A DNA stretch of 64,000 nt, from positions 1,054,001 to 1,118,000 of the forward strand of contig NZ_JALKBF010000001.1 of NCBI RefSeq assembly GCF_023016085.1, read 5' to 3'. Shown one piece after another: positions 18,601-27,186 of this stretch (position 1 is its first letter; each line of letters begins with the position of its first letter). The position numbers and the translations under genes were made by a program. The DNA is from Aliiroseovarius sp. F47248L. Lineage in GTDB: Bacteria > Pseudomonadota > Alphaproteobacteria > Rhodobacterales > Rhodobacteraceae. The notes beneath the pieces were generated by a model that searched no databases, was not told the DNA's origin, and saw nothing but the letters and a program-made list of their open reading frames with translations.

Positions 18601-19443
18601 ATGATGGACCGTTACACAAAACTTCAGATCGTTGGCATCTATGCCTGTCTCGCGGTCTTCCTGACCTTCATCCTTCTGCCGTTCTTCGAGATGTTCATGG
18701 CGTCGCTGCGTCCGCTCGAGCACCTGTTCCGCAGCCCCTATCAATTCTGGTCGGATGATTTCAGTTTTGATGCCTACAAGCAGATGTGGGTGACGGTGCC
18801 GCTTCTGGGCCGCTATATTTTTAACTCGATTTATATCTCGTTCATGGTGACCGGGCTGACGATGATCTTTGTTGTGCCCGCAGCCTATGCATATGCGCGG
18901 TTGCAGTTTCCGTTCAAGAACCTGTCGCTGGGTATCTTTCTGGGGGTCAACATGTTCACTGGTGCGGTGCTGTTGATCCCGCTGTATCGGGTGCTGCGCA
19001 CCATGGGGCTTTTGAACACCTATTGGGCGATGATCGTGCCGGGCGTGGCCTTCCTGATCCCTACCGGTATCTGGCTTCTGCGTTCGTATCTTGAAAAGAT
19101 CCCGCGTGAACTTGAGGAAGCGGCATTCGTGGACGGTGCCTCGCGCCTTTACACCCTACGCCGTGTGGTACTGCCGTTGGCAACTCCGGGCCTGATTGTG
19201 GTCGGCGTGGCTGTGTTCATCGGTGCGTATGCGCAGCAATTCCTGTTCGCAATCACCTTCAACCAGACCCGCGAGCTGCAACCGCTGCCTGCCGGTCTTT
19301 ATGAGTTCATCGGCTATCAGTCGGTGACTTGGAACGAAATGATGGCCGCGGCTCTGGTGGGTGTTCTGCCAGTCATGATCATCTTTTTGTTCCTGCAAAA
19401 ATACCTTGTCGCAGGCCTGACAGCCGGTGCGGTCAAGGAATAA
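18601..19443 (+). CDS. Amino-sugar ABC transporter permease (MalG type)
   Basis: A 280-residue permease of the MalG class with six hydrophobic segments. The EAA loop 'LEEAAFVDGASRLYTLRRV' is in the usual place for contact with the ATPase. The gene starts with ATGATG immediately after the previous stop. The next gene encodes the binding protein, an unusual order (permeases before the binding protein) compared with the agl and ugp operons in this same window. Confidence 0.88.
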   Translation: MMDRYTKLQIVGIYACLAVFLTFILLPFFEMFMASLRPLEHLFRSPYQFWSDDFSFDAYKQMWVTVPLLGRYIFNSIYISFMVTGLTMIFVVPAAYAYARLQFPFKNLSLGIFLGVNMFTGAVLLIPLYRVLRTMGLLNTYWAMIVPGVAFLIPTGIWLLRSYLEKIPRELEEAAFVDGASRLYTLRRVVLPLATPGLIVVGVAVFIGAYAQQFLFAITFNQTRELQPLPAGLYEFIGYQSVTWNEMMAAALVGVLPVMIIFLFLQKYLVAGLTAGAVKE

Positions 19444-19465
19444 TCCAACCAAGGGAGAGACCAAA

Positions 19466-20671
19466 ATGAATGTAACCAAACTGTCATTGGCGGCACTGCT
19501 GCTGTCAGGCTCGGCGATGACCGCCTCGGCTGATACGGCTGAACTGCACTTCATCATGTGCGGCGGCGAAGTGCGTGAAGCGGATCAAAAGACCGTGGAT
19601 GAATTTGTTGCCAAGCACGAAGGCGTCACCGTCAATCTGGAAGCCGTGCCATGGGGCACCTGTCAGGACAAGTCGCTGACGCTGGCCGCGGCCGGTGATC
19701 CGCCCTCGATTGCCTATATGGGATCGCGCACCCTGCGCCAGATGGCCAATAACGACCTGATTGTTCCGGCTAATATCTCATCCGACACACCCTATCAGGA
19801 AGGTGTTTTGAACACTGTCACCATTGAAGGGCAGGCTTGGGGCTATCCGCATGCGTTTTCGACCAAAGCGCTGTATATCAATTGCGGCATCATTGAAGAA
19901 AGCGGTCAGGAATGCGTCGCGCCCAAAACCTGGGACGAGATGTATGCCATGGCCAAGGGTGTGGTCGATAACACGGATGCAGCGGGCGTCGGCCTTGCCG
20001 GTAAAGACTTCGACAACACGATGCATCAGTTCCTGAATTACCTCTATTCCAACGGTGGTGTGGTAATCGATTCAGCGACTGGCGAAAACAAGCTGGATAG
20101 CCAACAGACCCGCGAGACGCTCGAGTTCTATGGCAAGCTGGTGGACGTGGCGCAGGAAGGCCCGACCGCGTGGGAACGTGATCAACTGAAAGACCTGTTC
20201 AACGACGGCAAGATCGCCATGTATGTTCAAGGCCCGTGGGGTTATGGCCAGCATAATGAGGACATCAACCAACTGGTTGCCCCCGTGCCCGCAGGCCCGT
20301 CGGGTGAAAGCGGCACGATCCTGATCACTGACAGCATCGTTGTTTTCAAAGGTACTGGCCATGAAGAGTTGGCCCATGAGTTGGCACAGATGATCACCTC
20401 GGGTGACAGCCAGTATGATCTGGACAGCAGCTGGGGCCTGACACCGATCCTTGATTATGCCGCGCTTGGCAAAACGGATCTTTATTACGAAACCGGCATC
20501 TGGCCGAACTTCACCGCGACAATTTCGACTGGCGGACCCGAGCCTCTGGTTGAAGATTTCAAATCGCTTCAGTCGGTGTTCACCAACATGGTTCAAGGCA
20601 TCATCCTGAAGGATGACACCGTGGACAATCTGGTGACCATTGCGGGTGAAGAGCTGGACGAAGCGCTTTAA
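19466..20671 (+). CDS. Amino-sugar ABC transporter substrate-binding protein (family 1)
   Basis: A 401-residue periplasmic protein. The ATG at 19466 is chosen over an upstream in-frame codon because GGGAGAGACC precedes it and it begins a clean signal peptide (cleavage near residue 22, ASA). The mature protein has the family 1 pattern 'VNLEAVPWGTCQDKSLTLAAAGDPPSIAYMG' in pieces and a WGYGQ ligand-loop late in the protein. The substrate is inferred to be GlcNAc/GalNAc or an oligosaccharide containing them, because the operon carries amino-sugar enzymes and the linked GH20 is cytoplasmic. A stem-loop follows the stop codon. Confidence 0.87.
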   Translation: MNVTKLSLAALLLSGSAMTASADTAELHFIMCGGEVREADQKTVDEFVAKHEGVTVNLEAVPWGTCQDKSLTLAAAGDPPSIAYMGSRTLRQMANNDLIVPANISSDTPYQEGVLNTVTIEGQAWGYPHAFSTKALYINCGIIEESGQECVAPKTWDEMYAMAKGVVDNTDAAGVGLAGKDFDNTMHQFLNYLYSNGGVVIDSATGENKLDSQQTRETLEFYGKLVDVAQEGPTAWERDQLKDLFNDGKIAMYVQGPWGYGQHNEDINQLVAPVPAGPSGESGTILITDSIVVFKGTGHEELAHELAQMITSGDSQYDLDSSWGLTPILDYAALGKTDLYYETGIWPNFTATISTGGPEPLVEDFKSLQSVFTNMVQGIILKDDTVDNLVTIAGEELDEAL

Positions 20672-20684
20672 GCCAATCCTCCCT

Positions 20685-20715
20685 GGTTTGGGCAGCGCAT
20701 GTCGTTGCCCAAACC
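20685..20715 (+). other. Stem-loop after the amino-sugar binding-protein gene
   Basis: Bases 20685-20694 and 20706-20715 are perfectly complementary (10 bp). The loop is 11 bases. C-rich sequence follows instead of a T-tract, so an mRNA stabiliser or attenuator is more likely than a terminator. Confidence 0.65.
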
Positions 20716-20751
20716 GCCCCCCTTACGTTTCATCAAAAGGATGCCCAGAGC

Positions 20752-21852
20752 ATGGCGACACTTGACCTGAATGCGATCAGCAAATCCTTTGGCGCAGCCA
20801 AGGTGCTGCATGACATCAGCCTTGCGATCGAGGACAAGGAATTCGTTGTCTTTGTCGGTCCATCGGGCTGCGGGAAATCTACCCTATTGCGTATCATTGC
20901 CGGGTTGGAAGAGGCCACATCCGGCCAGATCATCATTGGCGGCAAAGATGTCAGCAAAGCGCATCCAGTAGACCGCGGAATCTCGATGGTGTTTCAGTCC
21001 TATGCGCTCTATCCGCATCTCAGCGTTTACGAGAACATTGCCTTTCCGTTGCGGGTCCAAAAGATGGACGCAGCAGAGTTGAACAACCGCGTGCAAAAAG
21101 CCGCCGCGATCCTGCAACTGACAGACAAGTTGCAGTTGAAGCCGGGGCAGTTGTCTGGCGGTCAGCGCCAACGCGTGGCCATCGGACGGTCGATCGTGCG
21201 CAACCCGAAAGTTTTCCTGTTCGATGAACCCTTGTCGAACCTCGACGCCGCGTTGCGCGGCGACATGCGGGTTGAACTGAGCCAGCTTCACCGTGATCTG
21301 GACGCTACCATGGTCTATGTCACCCACGATCAGATCGAAGCGATGACCATGGCCGACCGTATCGTCGTGCTGAATGGTGGCCGTGTCGAACAGTTCGGCA
21401 GCCCGATGGAGTTGTATCACCATCCTGCAACCAAATTCGTGGCCTCGTTCATCGGCCAGCCCAATATGAACCTGATCCCGGCCAGTGTCGCGGGTGTAGA
21501 TGCATCGGGCGTGATGGTTGAGCTTGATGGCGGACACCGCATGGCGCTGCCTGTGGCATCCTCCACCGTTCGCAAAGGCGACAAAGTCGAGGTCGGTATC
21601 CGTCCCGAACATGTCAACATGGGCGACAGCGGTCTGGACATCTCGGTCAACGTGCTGGAGCGTCTGGGCGGCACGTCAATCACCTATGGAACCATTGGCA
21701 ATGGCACGCGGTTCTGCGCGGCGCTGCCCGGTGACGCAGCAATTGAAGAGGGCCGTAACCTGACCCTGAGCGTGGCCCCCGAAAACTGCCATGTCTTTGA
21801 TGCCAACGGCGACGTGTTGCGCCGTCAGGCTGCACCGGAGATGGTTGCATGA
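20752..21852 (+). CDS. Amino-sugar ABC transporter ATP-binding protein (MalK/UgpC type)
   Basis: A 366-residue ATPase. Walker A GPSGCGKST is at residues 36-44, signature 'LSGGQRQRVAIGRS', Walker B 'VFLFDEPLSNLDAALR', H-loop 'VTHDQIEAMTMAD'. The C-terminal OB domain contains 'VGIRPEHVNMGD'. It powers the preceding permease pair. Its last 4 bases overlap the start of the oxidoreductase gene (ATGA), tying transport and metabolism into one translationally coupled operon. Confidence 0.9.
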   Translation: MATLDLNAISKSFGAAKVLHDISLAIEDKEFVVFVGPSGCGKSTLLRIIAGLEEATSGQIIIGGKDVSKAHPVDRGISMVFQSYALYPHLSVYENIAFPLRVQKMDAAELNNRVQKAAAILQLTDKLQLKPGQLSGGQRQRVAIGRSIVRNPKVFLFDEPLSNLDAALRGDMRVELSQLHRDLDATMVYVTHDQIEAMTMADRIVVLNGGRVEQFGSPMELYHHPATKFVASFIGQPNMNLIPASVAGVDASGVMVELDGGHRMALPVASSTVRKGDKVEVGIRPEHVNMGDSGLDISVNVLERLGGTSITYGTIGNGTRFCAALPGDAAIEEGRNLTLSVAPENCHVFDANGDVLRRQAAPEMVA

Positions 21853-22985
21853 AAGTCGTCACCGCTGGGATCGGTCTGCGCGCAGGCCATGTGCTTTCAA
21901 TCCTGAAAGAAACCATGCCACAGGTCGAGTTTGTCGGGTTCTATGACCCGCAACCGGCCCATCTGGACATGATCGGCACGGATATTCCGCGCTTCGACGA
22001 TGTGGCTTTGATGCTATCAAAGACGCAGCCTGATCTGTTTTTTGTCGGTTCACCCAATGTCTATCACCTTGAGCATATAAAGCTGGGGCTTGAAGCTGGC
22101 GTACGCATTTTCACCGAAAAACCGGTGGTGACGACGCGCGCGGACACGTTCGAACTGGCGCGGCTTTTGGCCGAATATGGCACCGATCAGGTAATGGTTG
22201 GGCTGGTGCTGCGCTACTCGCAGCACATGGTCGATCTGCGCGCGGTACTGGACCAGCTTGGGCCGATAACTTCGCTTGAAGCGAACGAACACATTCCGCC
22301 CTATCACGGTGCATTTTTCATGCGCGACTGGCGACGCAAAAACGTGTTGTCCGGTGGCTTCATGTTGGAAAAATGCTGCCATGATCTGGATATCTACAAC
22401 ATGGTCACCCGCTCACGGCCTATGCAGGTGGCAAGCTTTGGCGGTAAGAAATCCTTCCTTCCAGAGTTCTCCCCGGCGACCAACACCGAAACCGAGATCG
22501 CGCAGCGTAAATCAAGCGTCTGGGAAAGCGCCCCGGACCCTTACAACTCGGATGGAGATATCATCGACTTTCAGACCGCGATTCTGAGCTACGAAAGCGG
22601 GGCGTCGATGGCGTTTCACACCAACTTGAACGCCCCTGATGACCACCGCCGGTTCTGTGTGTTCGGCGCTCTGGGAATGGCCGAAGGCGATTTTGTGCGC
22701 GGTTATCTCAAGGCGACAGCACGCGACGGAACCATCATTGCGGATCACGACTACACCAAGATGGACAAAAAGCATGCCTCGGCACATTACGGGGCGGATC
22801 ACATGATGGTGGCCGATATCGCGGAATTTCTGCACGGCAAGACGGACAGCTTGCCCGTCGGTGTTGTCGATGCATTGGAAGCCGGTTTGGTCGCAATGGC
22901 GCTGGACGAGGCACGAATAAGCGGCGGCATGATCGATATGCGTGCCACCTGGGAAGAATTTGACAGTTATGGACTACGCACATGA
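21849..22985 (+). CDS. Gfo/Idh/MocA-family oxidoreductase-like protein
   Basis: A 378-residue protein with an N-terminal Rossmann fold ('TAGIGLRAGHVLS') and the family signature 'FTEKPVVTT' near residues 95-105, where the lysine-proline is the usual cofactor/catalytic segment. 'GGFMLEKCCHDLDI' later in the protein matches the sugar-binding His-Asp helix of the family. It probably uses NAD(P) on a sugar or sugar phosphate. Its position between the importer and the SIS enzymes, with 4-base overlaps on both sides, shows a role in amino-sugar use. Possible roles include oxidation/epimerisation of the sugar or an NAD-dependent glycosidase as in GH109; the sequence does not decide. Confidence 0.82.
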   Translation: MKVVTAGIGLRAGHVLSILKETMPQVEFVGFYDPQPAHLDMIGTDIPRFDDVALMLSKTQPDLFFVGSPNVYHLEHIKLGLEAGVRIFTEKPVVTTRADTFELARLLAEYGTDQVMVGLVLRYSQHMVDLRAVLDQLGPITSLEANEHIPPYHGAFFMRDWRRKNVLSGGFMLEKCCHDLDIYNMVTRSRPMQVASFGGKKSFLPEFSPATNTETEIAQRKSSVWESAPDPYNSDGDIIDFQTAILSYESGASMAFHTNLNAPDDHRRFCVFGALGMAEGDFVRGYLKATARDGTIIADHDYTKMDKKHASAHYGADHMMVADIAEFLHGKTDSLPVGVVDALEAGLVAMALDEARISGGMIDMRATWEEFDSYGLRT

Positions 22986-23995
22986 GCATTGAAACGAAGA
23001 CCCACGGTCATCTGATGGCCTCTGAGAGCGCCGAAGCGATGGACGTATTCTGCCAAACCGCCACCCAAGATGTGGCGGCCGCAGATATGGCAAACGCCCG
23101 TGCAATTTATACCGTTGCACGCGGATCGTCTGACGCGGCGGCCAACATTCTGTCCTATGAATTCATGCGCGAAATGTCGGTGCCGGTCACGTCACTTCCT
23201 CCGTCGGTGTTTTCGTTGGGCAGAGGGGTTGATCTGAACGGGTTCGGAACCTTGGTGATAAGCCAATCGGGTGCGAGCGACGATCTTGTGCGTGCAGCCC
23301 GAGGGGCAGGGGTCAGCGGTGCCAGCGTAGTGGCGATCACCAACCAGCCTGACAGCCCCGTGGAAAGCGTTTCTGCAACCACCGTTCCCATTGGGGCGGG
23401 CCCGGAACTGGCGGTGCCTGCGACCAAGACCGTCATCGGATCGGTTGCGGCTGGTATGGCGCTGTTGGGGGGCATTGTTCCTGACTACAAATCCCGTGTT
23501 GCAGCGGCTGTTGCGGCACTTTCTGGCCAAACCACTACACATCCGCGCGCCAAGGCGCTTCAGGCAGCACTGTTGCGGGCGCGCAATGTCTATGTGATTG
23601 GGCGCGATACCGGTTATGGGGCTGCGCATGAGGTTGCGTTGAAGCTCAAAGAATGCTGCGCCCTGCATGCCGAGGCTTATTCGTCATCCGAAGTGTTGCA
23701 CGGCCCCTTACAGCTGGCGACCAATCCATTGATGGTGTTGATCCTTGATACTGGCACAGCCCCAACTCAAGACAGTTTGAATCAAGCCGAAGCGCGGTTC
23801 AAGAGTGTTGGATGTGATGTGCATCGTATTGCACCGGAGGATCTGGAAGGGCTTGCAGCTTCTGATCTGACCCCTGCAGCGTCGGCTGCCGTGCTTTTGG
23901 CAATAATGTATCCGGTTATCCTGAACACCGCACTTGCCTTGGGGTTGGACCCCGACGCGCCTGAAACTTTGTCGAAAGTGACGCAAACAACATGA
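22982..23995 (+). CDS. SIS-domain glucosamine-6-phosphate deaminase (NagB-II type, GlmS-like)
   Basis: A 337-residue protein with two SIS domains and no glutaminase domain. The first SIS has 'ARGSSDAAANILSYEF' and 'VISQSGASDDLVRAAR'; the second has 'VIGRDTGYGAAHEVALKLKE' and 'LHAEAYSSSEVLHGP', the last matching the NagB-II/GlmS isomerase segment. It should convert GlcN-6-P to fructose-6-P and ammonia in the cytoplasm. It overlaps both neighbours by 4 bases. A second, different SIS protein follows, which suggests that the two act on different hexosamine phosphates. No classical NagB is seen in the window. Confidence 0.85.
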   Translation: MSIETKTHGHLMASESAEAMDVFCQTATQDVAAADMANARAIYTVARGSSDAAANILSYEFMREMSVPVTSLPPSVFSLGRGVDLNGFGTLVISQSGASDDLVRAARGAGVSGASVVAITNQPDSPVESVSATTVPIGAGPELAVPATKTVIGSVAAGMALLGGIVPDYKSRVAAAVAALSGQTTTHPRAKALQAALLRARNVYVIGRDTGYGAAHEVALKLKECCALHAEAYSSSEVLHGPLQLATNPLMVLILDTGTAPTQDSLNQAEARFKSVGCDVHRIAPEDLEGLAASDLTPAASAAVLLAIMYPVILNTALALGLDPDAPETLSKVTQTT

Positions 23996-25044
23996 CGCAT
24001 TCATCGGAAAATTGGGCGACATGGGGTGAAATCCATCGCCAGCCCGCCATCTGGTCTGACTGGAGTAAAGTGCTTGACGTGGATGGGCTGCGTGGCTGGA
24101 TCGCCGCACAAAACTATGACGAGGTCTGGTTCTGTGGCGCAGGCACGTCGGCCTATATTGGTGATATCATCGCAGCGGGTGTTCCAGGAATGCGCGCGGT
24201 GCCCAGCACTGATCTCGTGGCGACGCCGAAAGCGTTTTTGAACAACGTGAAGCCTTTGGTCGTCAGCTTTGGCCGGTCGGGCAACAGCACGGAAAGCATC
24301 GGCATGCTGGACGCATTGGACGCGTTGGCACCAGACGCGCCGCGTCTGCACATAACCTGCAACAAGGATGGTGCGCTGGCCACACGTGGCTCGCAAGGGC
24401 CGATGAAGGTGATCGTGCTGCCTGAAGCTACCCACGACGCAGGTTTTGCGATGACCAGTAGCTTTTCAACCATGTTTTACACAGCGCTGGCTTTGTTCGA
24501 TGAACCTTTTGATGTGCCTGCGCGCCTGTCGGCTTTGGCAGGTCAAATGGCGGCGCTTTTGCCACATCTTCGGGGCATCAAGCGCCCTGAACGCGCGGTC
24601 TATCTCGGCTCTGGTCCCTTGGCCTATGCCGCACGTGAAGCAGCGTTGAAAGTAATGGAGCTGTCAGCCGGTCAAATTCCCGCTCTTTGGGACAGCACGC
24701 TGGGCTTTCGCCACGGGCCAAAATCCTTTGTGACTGATAATACTGCAATCACAGTTTTCACCAGCCCGGATACGCCAACATGTGATTACGATGCGGATCT
24801 TGTGGCCGAACTGCGTGCGCAGTTTCCCAAGGCGCGTGTCACGTCGGTTGGACCAAACGGAGATATCGACATCCCGATGCCGTTCGGGCCCATATGGGCC
24901 GCACCCCTTTGCGTCGCGCTGGCGCAGATATCTGGCGTAGAATGGGCCAATCAACTGGGTCTTAACGTGGATGATCCGTTCTCGGGGCAAGGCACGCTCA
25001 GCCGCGTTGTGTCGGGTGTGAAGCTCTATCCGGTGGCGCCATGA
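23992..25044 (+). CDS. agaS: AgaS-type SIS isomerase/deaminase (galactosamine-6-phosphate to tagatose-6-phosphate)
   Basis: A 350-residue SIS protein. The N-terminal 'WGEIHRQPAIW', then 'FCGAGTSAYIGDII', 'VVSFGRSGNSTES', 'HITCNKDGALA' and 'GFAMTSSFSTM' are the characteristic AgaS string and differ clearly from the NagB-II protein before it. AgaS deaminates and isomerises galactosamine-6-phosphate to tagatose-6-phosphate. Its presence implies that the operon handles GalNAc as well as GlcNAc. Start and stop overlap the flanking genes by 4 bases. Confidence 0.83.
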   Translation: MTHSSENWATWGEIHRQPAIWSDWSKVLDVDGLRGWIAAQNYDEVWFCGAGTSAYIGDIIAAGVPGMRAVPSTDLVATPKAFLNNVKPLVVSFGRSGNSTESIGMLDALDALAPDAPRLHITCNKDGALATRGSQGPMKVIVLPEATHDAGFAMTSSFSTMFYTALALFDEPFDVPARLSALAGQMAALLPHLRGIKRPERAVYLGSGPLAYAAREAALKVMELSAGQIPALWDSTLGFRHGPKSFVTDNTAITVFTSPDTPTCDYDADLVAELRAQFPKARVTSVGPNGDIDIPMPFGPIWAAPLCVALAQISGVEWANQLGLNVDDPFSGQGTLSRVVSGVKLYPVAP

Positions 25045-25952
25045 TCGCAGCTGGCATTGACCTTGGCGGCACCAAGATCGAGGTGCAAGTGTTCGACGAC
25101 GACTGGTCGGTCGCACAGCGTCATCGTGTGCTGACCCCCGCCGAATATGAACCGTTGGTTGCAGCCATAGCCGACCAGATCCGCTGGGCGGATGACAAGG
25201 TCGGCCAAGCTGTACCGATCGGAGTTGGGGCAGCAGGACTTTTGCACCCCGATACCGGCCTTGCGTTGACGGCAAACCTTGCCGCGTCAAACAAGCCGTT
25301 CAAACGTGACATAGAAACCGCCATTGGGCGTCAGATTACTTATGTAAACGATTGCCGTGCGATGGCCCTGTCCGAAGCGATTTTCGGCATCGGCAAGGGT
25401 AAACGCACGGTCGTGGCGTTGATCCTTGGCACGGGCATCGGCGGCGGGATCGCTGTGGATGGAACGATCCTGCAAGGTCCTACCCTGACCGGGGGCGAAT
25501 TCGGCCATACGGCAGCGCCCGCCCATCTGGTTGCCAGATACGATTTGCCGGTTGTGCAATGTGGGTGTGGGCGTATGGGATGTACCGAAACCTATATCGC
25601 CGGTCCCGGGATGAACCGCCTGGCCAAGGCATTGACCGGGCAAGATCTAACGCCGCCCGACATTGCGACGCGTCGCACAGGGGACATGGCGCAAGTCTGG
25701 TCCGTTTGGTGCGAGATGACGGCCGAACTATTGCATACACTAACAATGACGGTTGATCCCGACCTGATCGTTCTGGGCGGGGGGCTTAGCCGGATTGAAG
25801 GTGTCGTTGATGACCTGAGTAACGCCGCGCTCCGCGCGCAAATTGGAACCTTTGGCACGGCAAAACTGGCTTTGGCTGAAGGCGGAGATACAAGCGGTGC
25901 ACGTGGCGCTGCCTATGCTGCTTGGCAGGCTGAAAGGACAGAAAATGGCTGA
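25041..25952 (+). CDS. ROK-family N-acetylhexosamine kinase
   Basis: A 303-residue sugar kinase. 'GIDLGGTKIE' at the N-terminus is the phosphate-binding motif, 'LILGTGIGGGI' the second, and 'CGCGRMGCTET' supplies the ROK zinc ligands. The 'GGEFGH' segment carries the catalytic/His-zinc region. It should phosphorylate GlcNAc and possibly GalNAc at O6 after ABC import, since ABC transport does not phosphorylate its substrate. It overlaps the agaS stop by 4 bases and ends 8 bases past the start of the GatZ gene. Confidence 0.87.
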   Translation: MIAAGIDLGGTKIEVQVFDDDWSVAQRHRVLTPAEYEPLVAAIADQIRWADDKVGQAVPIGVGAAGLLHPDTGLALTANLAASNKPFKRDIETAIGRQITYVNDCRAMALSEAIFGIGKGKRTVVALILGTGIGGGIAVDGTILQGPTLTGGEFGHTAAPAHLVARYDLPVVQCGCGRMGCTETYIAGPGMNRLAKALTGQDLTPPDIATRRTGDMAQVWSVWCEMTAELLHTLTMTVDPDLIVLGGGLSRIEGVVDDLSNAALRAQIGTFGTAKLALAEGGDTSGARGAAYAAWQAERTENG

Positions 25953-27186
25953 TCCGCTGCGCGATATCGTGGTTCGAAACAGGGCGGGAGCGAAAGCGGC
26001 GATCCCGTCGGTCTGTTCGGCGCAACCCGACGTGCTGCGCGCATCCTTGTTGCGTGCGCAGGCGCTTGACCGCGCCGTGGTGATTGAAGCCACAAGCAAT
26101 CAGGTCAACCAGGATGGCGGCTATACCGGGATCACTCCGGACGGCTTCATCGGTTATGTCCATGACATTGCAGATAAATCAGGTGTGGACCGCGATCGCA
26201 TCATCTTTGGAGGTGACCACCTTGGCCCGCAAGCGTGGCGCGTAAGGCCAGCCCAAGAGGCAATGGACAAGGCGCGTGTGCTGGTGCGTGACTATGTAAA
26301 AGCCGGGTTTCGCAAGATCCACCTGGATTGTTCGGAAGGCTGTGCAGGCGAGCCTGCGCAACTGGGTGACGAAAAGACCGCAGAACGGTCCGCCGATCTG
26401 GCGCAGGTCTGTGTTGACGCTTGTGACAATGCCCTGGATGGCCTTTTGTTTGTCATCGGCACAGAGGTGCCACCGCCGGGTGGCGCGCGCGTGGACGAGG
26501 AGGGCGATATTCCCCCCACTGACTCGTCGGCGGCCAAAGCCACGTTGGACGCGCATGCGAACAGCTTCGGCGATATGGCAACCTTGATTGGCGGTCTGGT
26601 TGTGCAGCCGGGTGTCGAATTCAGCCCGACTGCCGTACATCACATGCCATTGGAGCGTGATCCCGGCCTTCTGGCCGCGTTGGACAGCTGGTCTGCTGTC
26701 TGCCTTGAAGCGCATTCGACGGATTATCAACACCCGGCCGTCTTCCCGCGCCTGGCTGAACTTGGCTTTGCCTTTCAGAAGATCGGTCCCGCCCTGACTT
26801 TCGCCTATCGACAGGCGCTTTATGCACTGGATCAGATCTGTGCCGCACCCGGTTCACTTGAAGCTGAAATGGAGAAGGTGATGCTGGCAAACCCCGCCTA
26901 TTGGCAGGGGCATTATCACGGGGATGCAAAGGCGCTGTATCATCAACGTCATTTCGGGCTGGCCGACCGCATTCGCTATTACTGGCCTGACCCGGCCGCG
27001 CAGACGGCGGTGGCCGCGTTGCGAAGCGGGTTTGATAGCCCGATCCCGAACGCAGAGCTGCAAAAGGTGTTCGACGATGACGTGCTGACCCGCGCAGAGC
27101 AACTGACGGGCGATCAGGTGCAACGACTGATTGATGCACAGATACAACTTGCACTCGATCCCTATTTCTTTGATGAGGCGACATGA
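25945..27186 (+). CDS. GatZ/KbaZ-family protein, possible D-tagatose-6-phosphate 4-epimerase
   Basis: A 413-residue protein. The ATG at 25945 is chosen; AAAGGACAG stands upstream and the longer open frame only shadows the kinase gene. It shows the GatZ pattern 'GIPSVCSA'-like opening (AIPSVCSAQPDVLRA), 'IEATSNQVNQDGGYTGITP', 'FGGDHLGPQAWR', 'KIHLDCSE' and 'HYHGDAKALYHQRHFGLADRIRYYW' in pieces. In enterobacteria GatZ/KbaZ supports the class II aldolase GatY/KbaY, but no aldolase or tagatose-6-phosphate kinase gene is here. Agrobacterium members of this family are reported D-tagatose-6-phosphate 4-epimerases, giving fructose-6-phosphate. That role fits this operon, as an inference. Confidence 0.82.
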   Translation: MADPLRDIVVRNRAGAKAAIPSVCSAQPDVLRASLLRAQALDRAVVIEATSNQVNQDGGYTGITPDGFIGYVHDIADKSGVDRDRIIFGGDHLGPQAWRVRPAQEAMDKARVLVRDYVKAGFRKIHLDCSEGCAGEPAQLGDEKTAERSADLAQVCVDACDNALDGLLFVIGTEVPPPGGARVDEEGDIPPTDSSAAKATLDAHANSFGDMATLIGGLVVQPGVEFSPTAVHHMPLERDPGLLAALDSWSAVCLEAHSTDYQHPAVFPRLAELGFAFQKIGPALTFAYRQALYALDQICAAPGSLEAEMEKVMLANPAYWQGHYHGDAKALYHQRHFGLADRIRYYWPDPAAQTAVAALRSGFDSPIPNAELQKVFDDDVLTRAEQLTGDQVQRLIDAQIQLALDPYFFDEAT

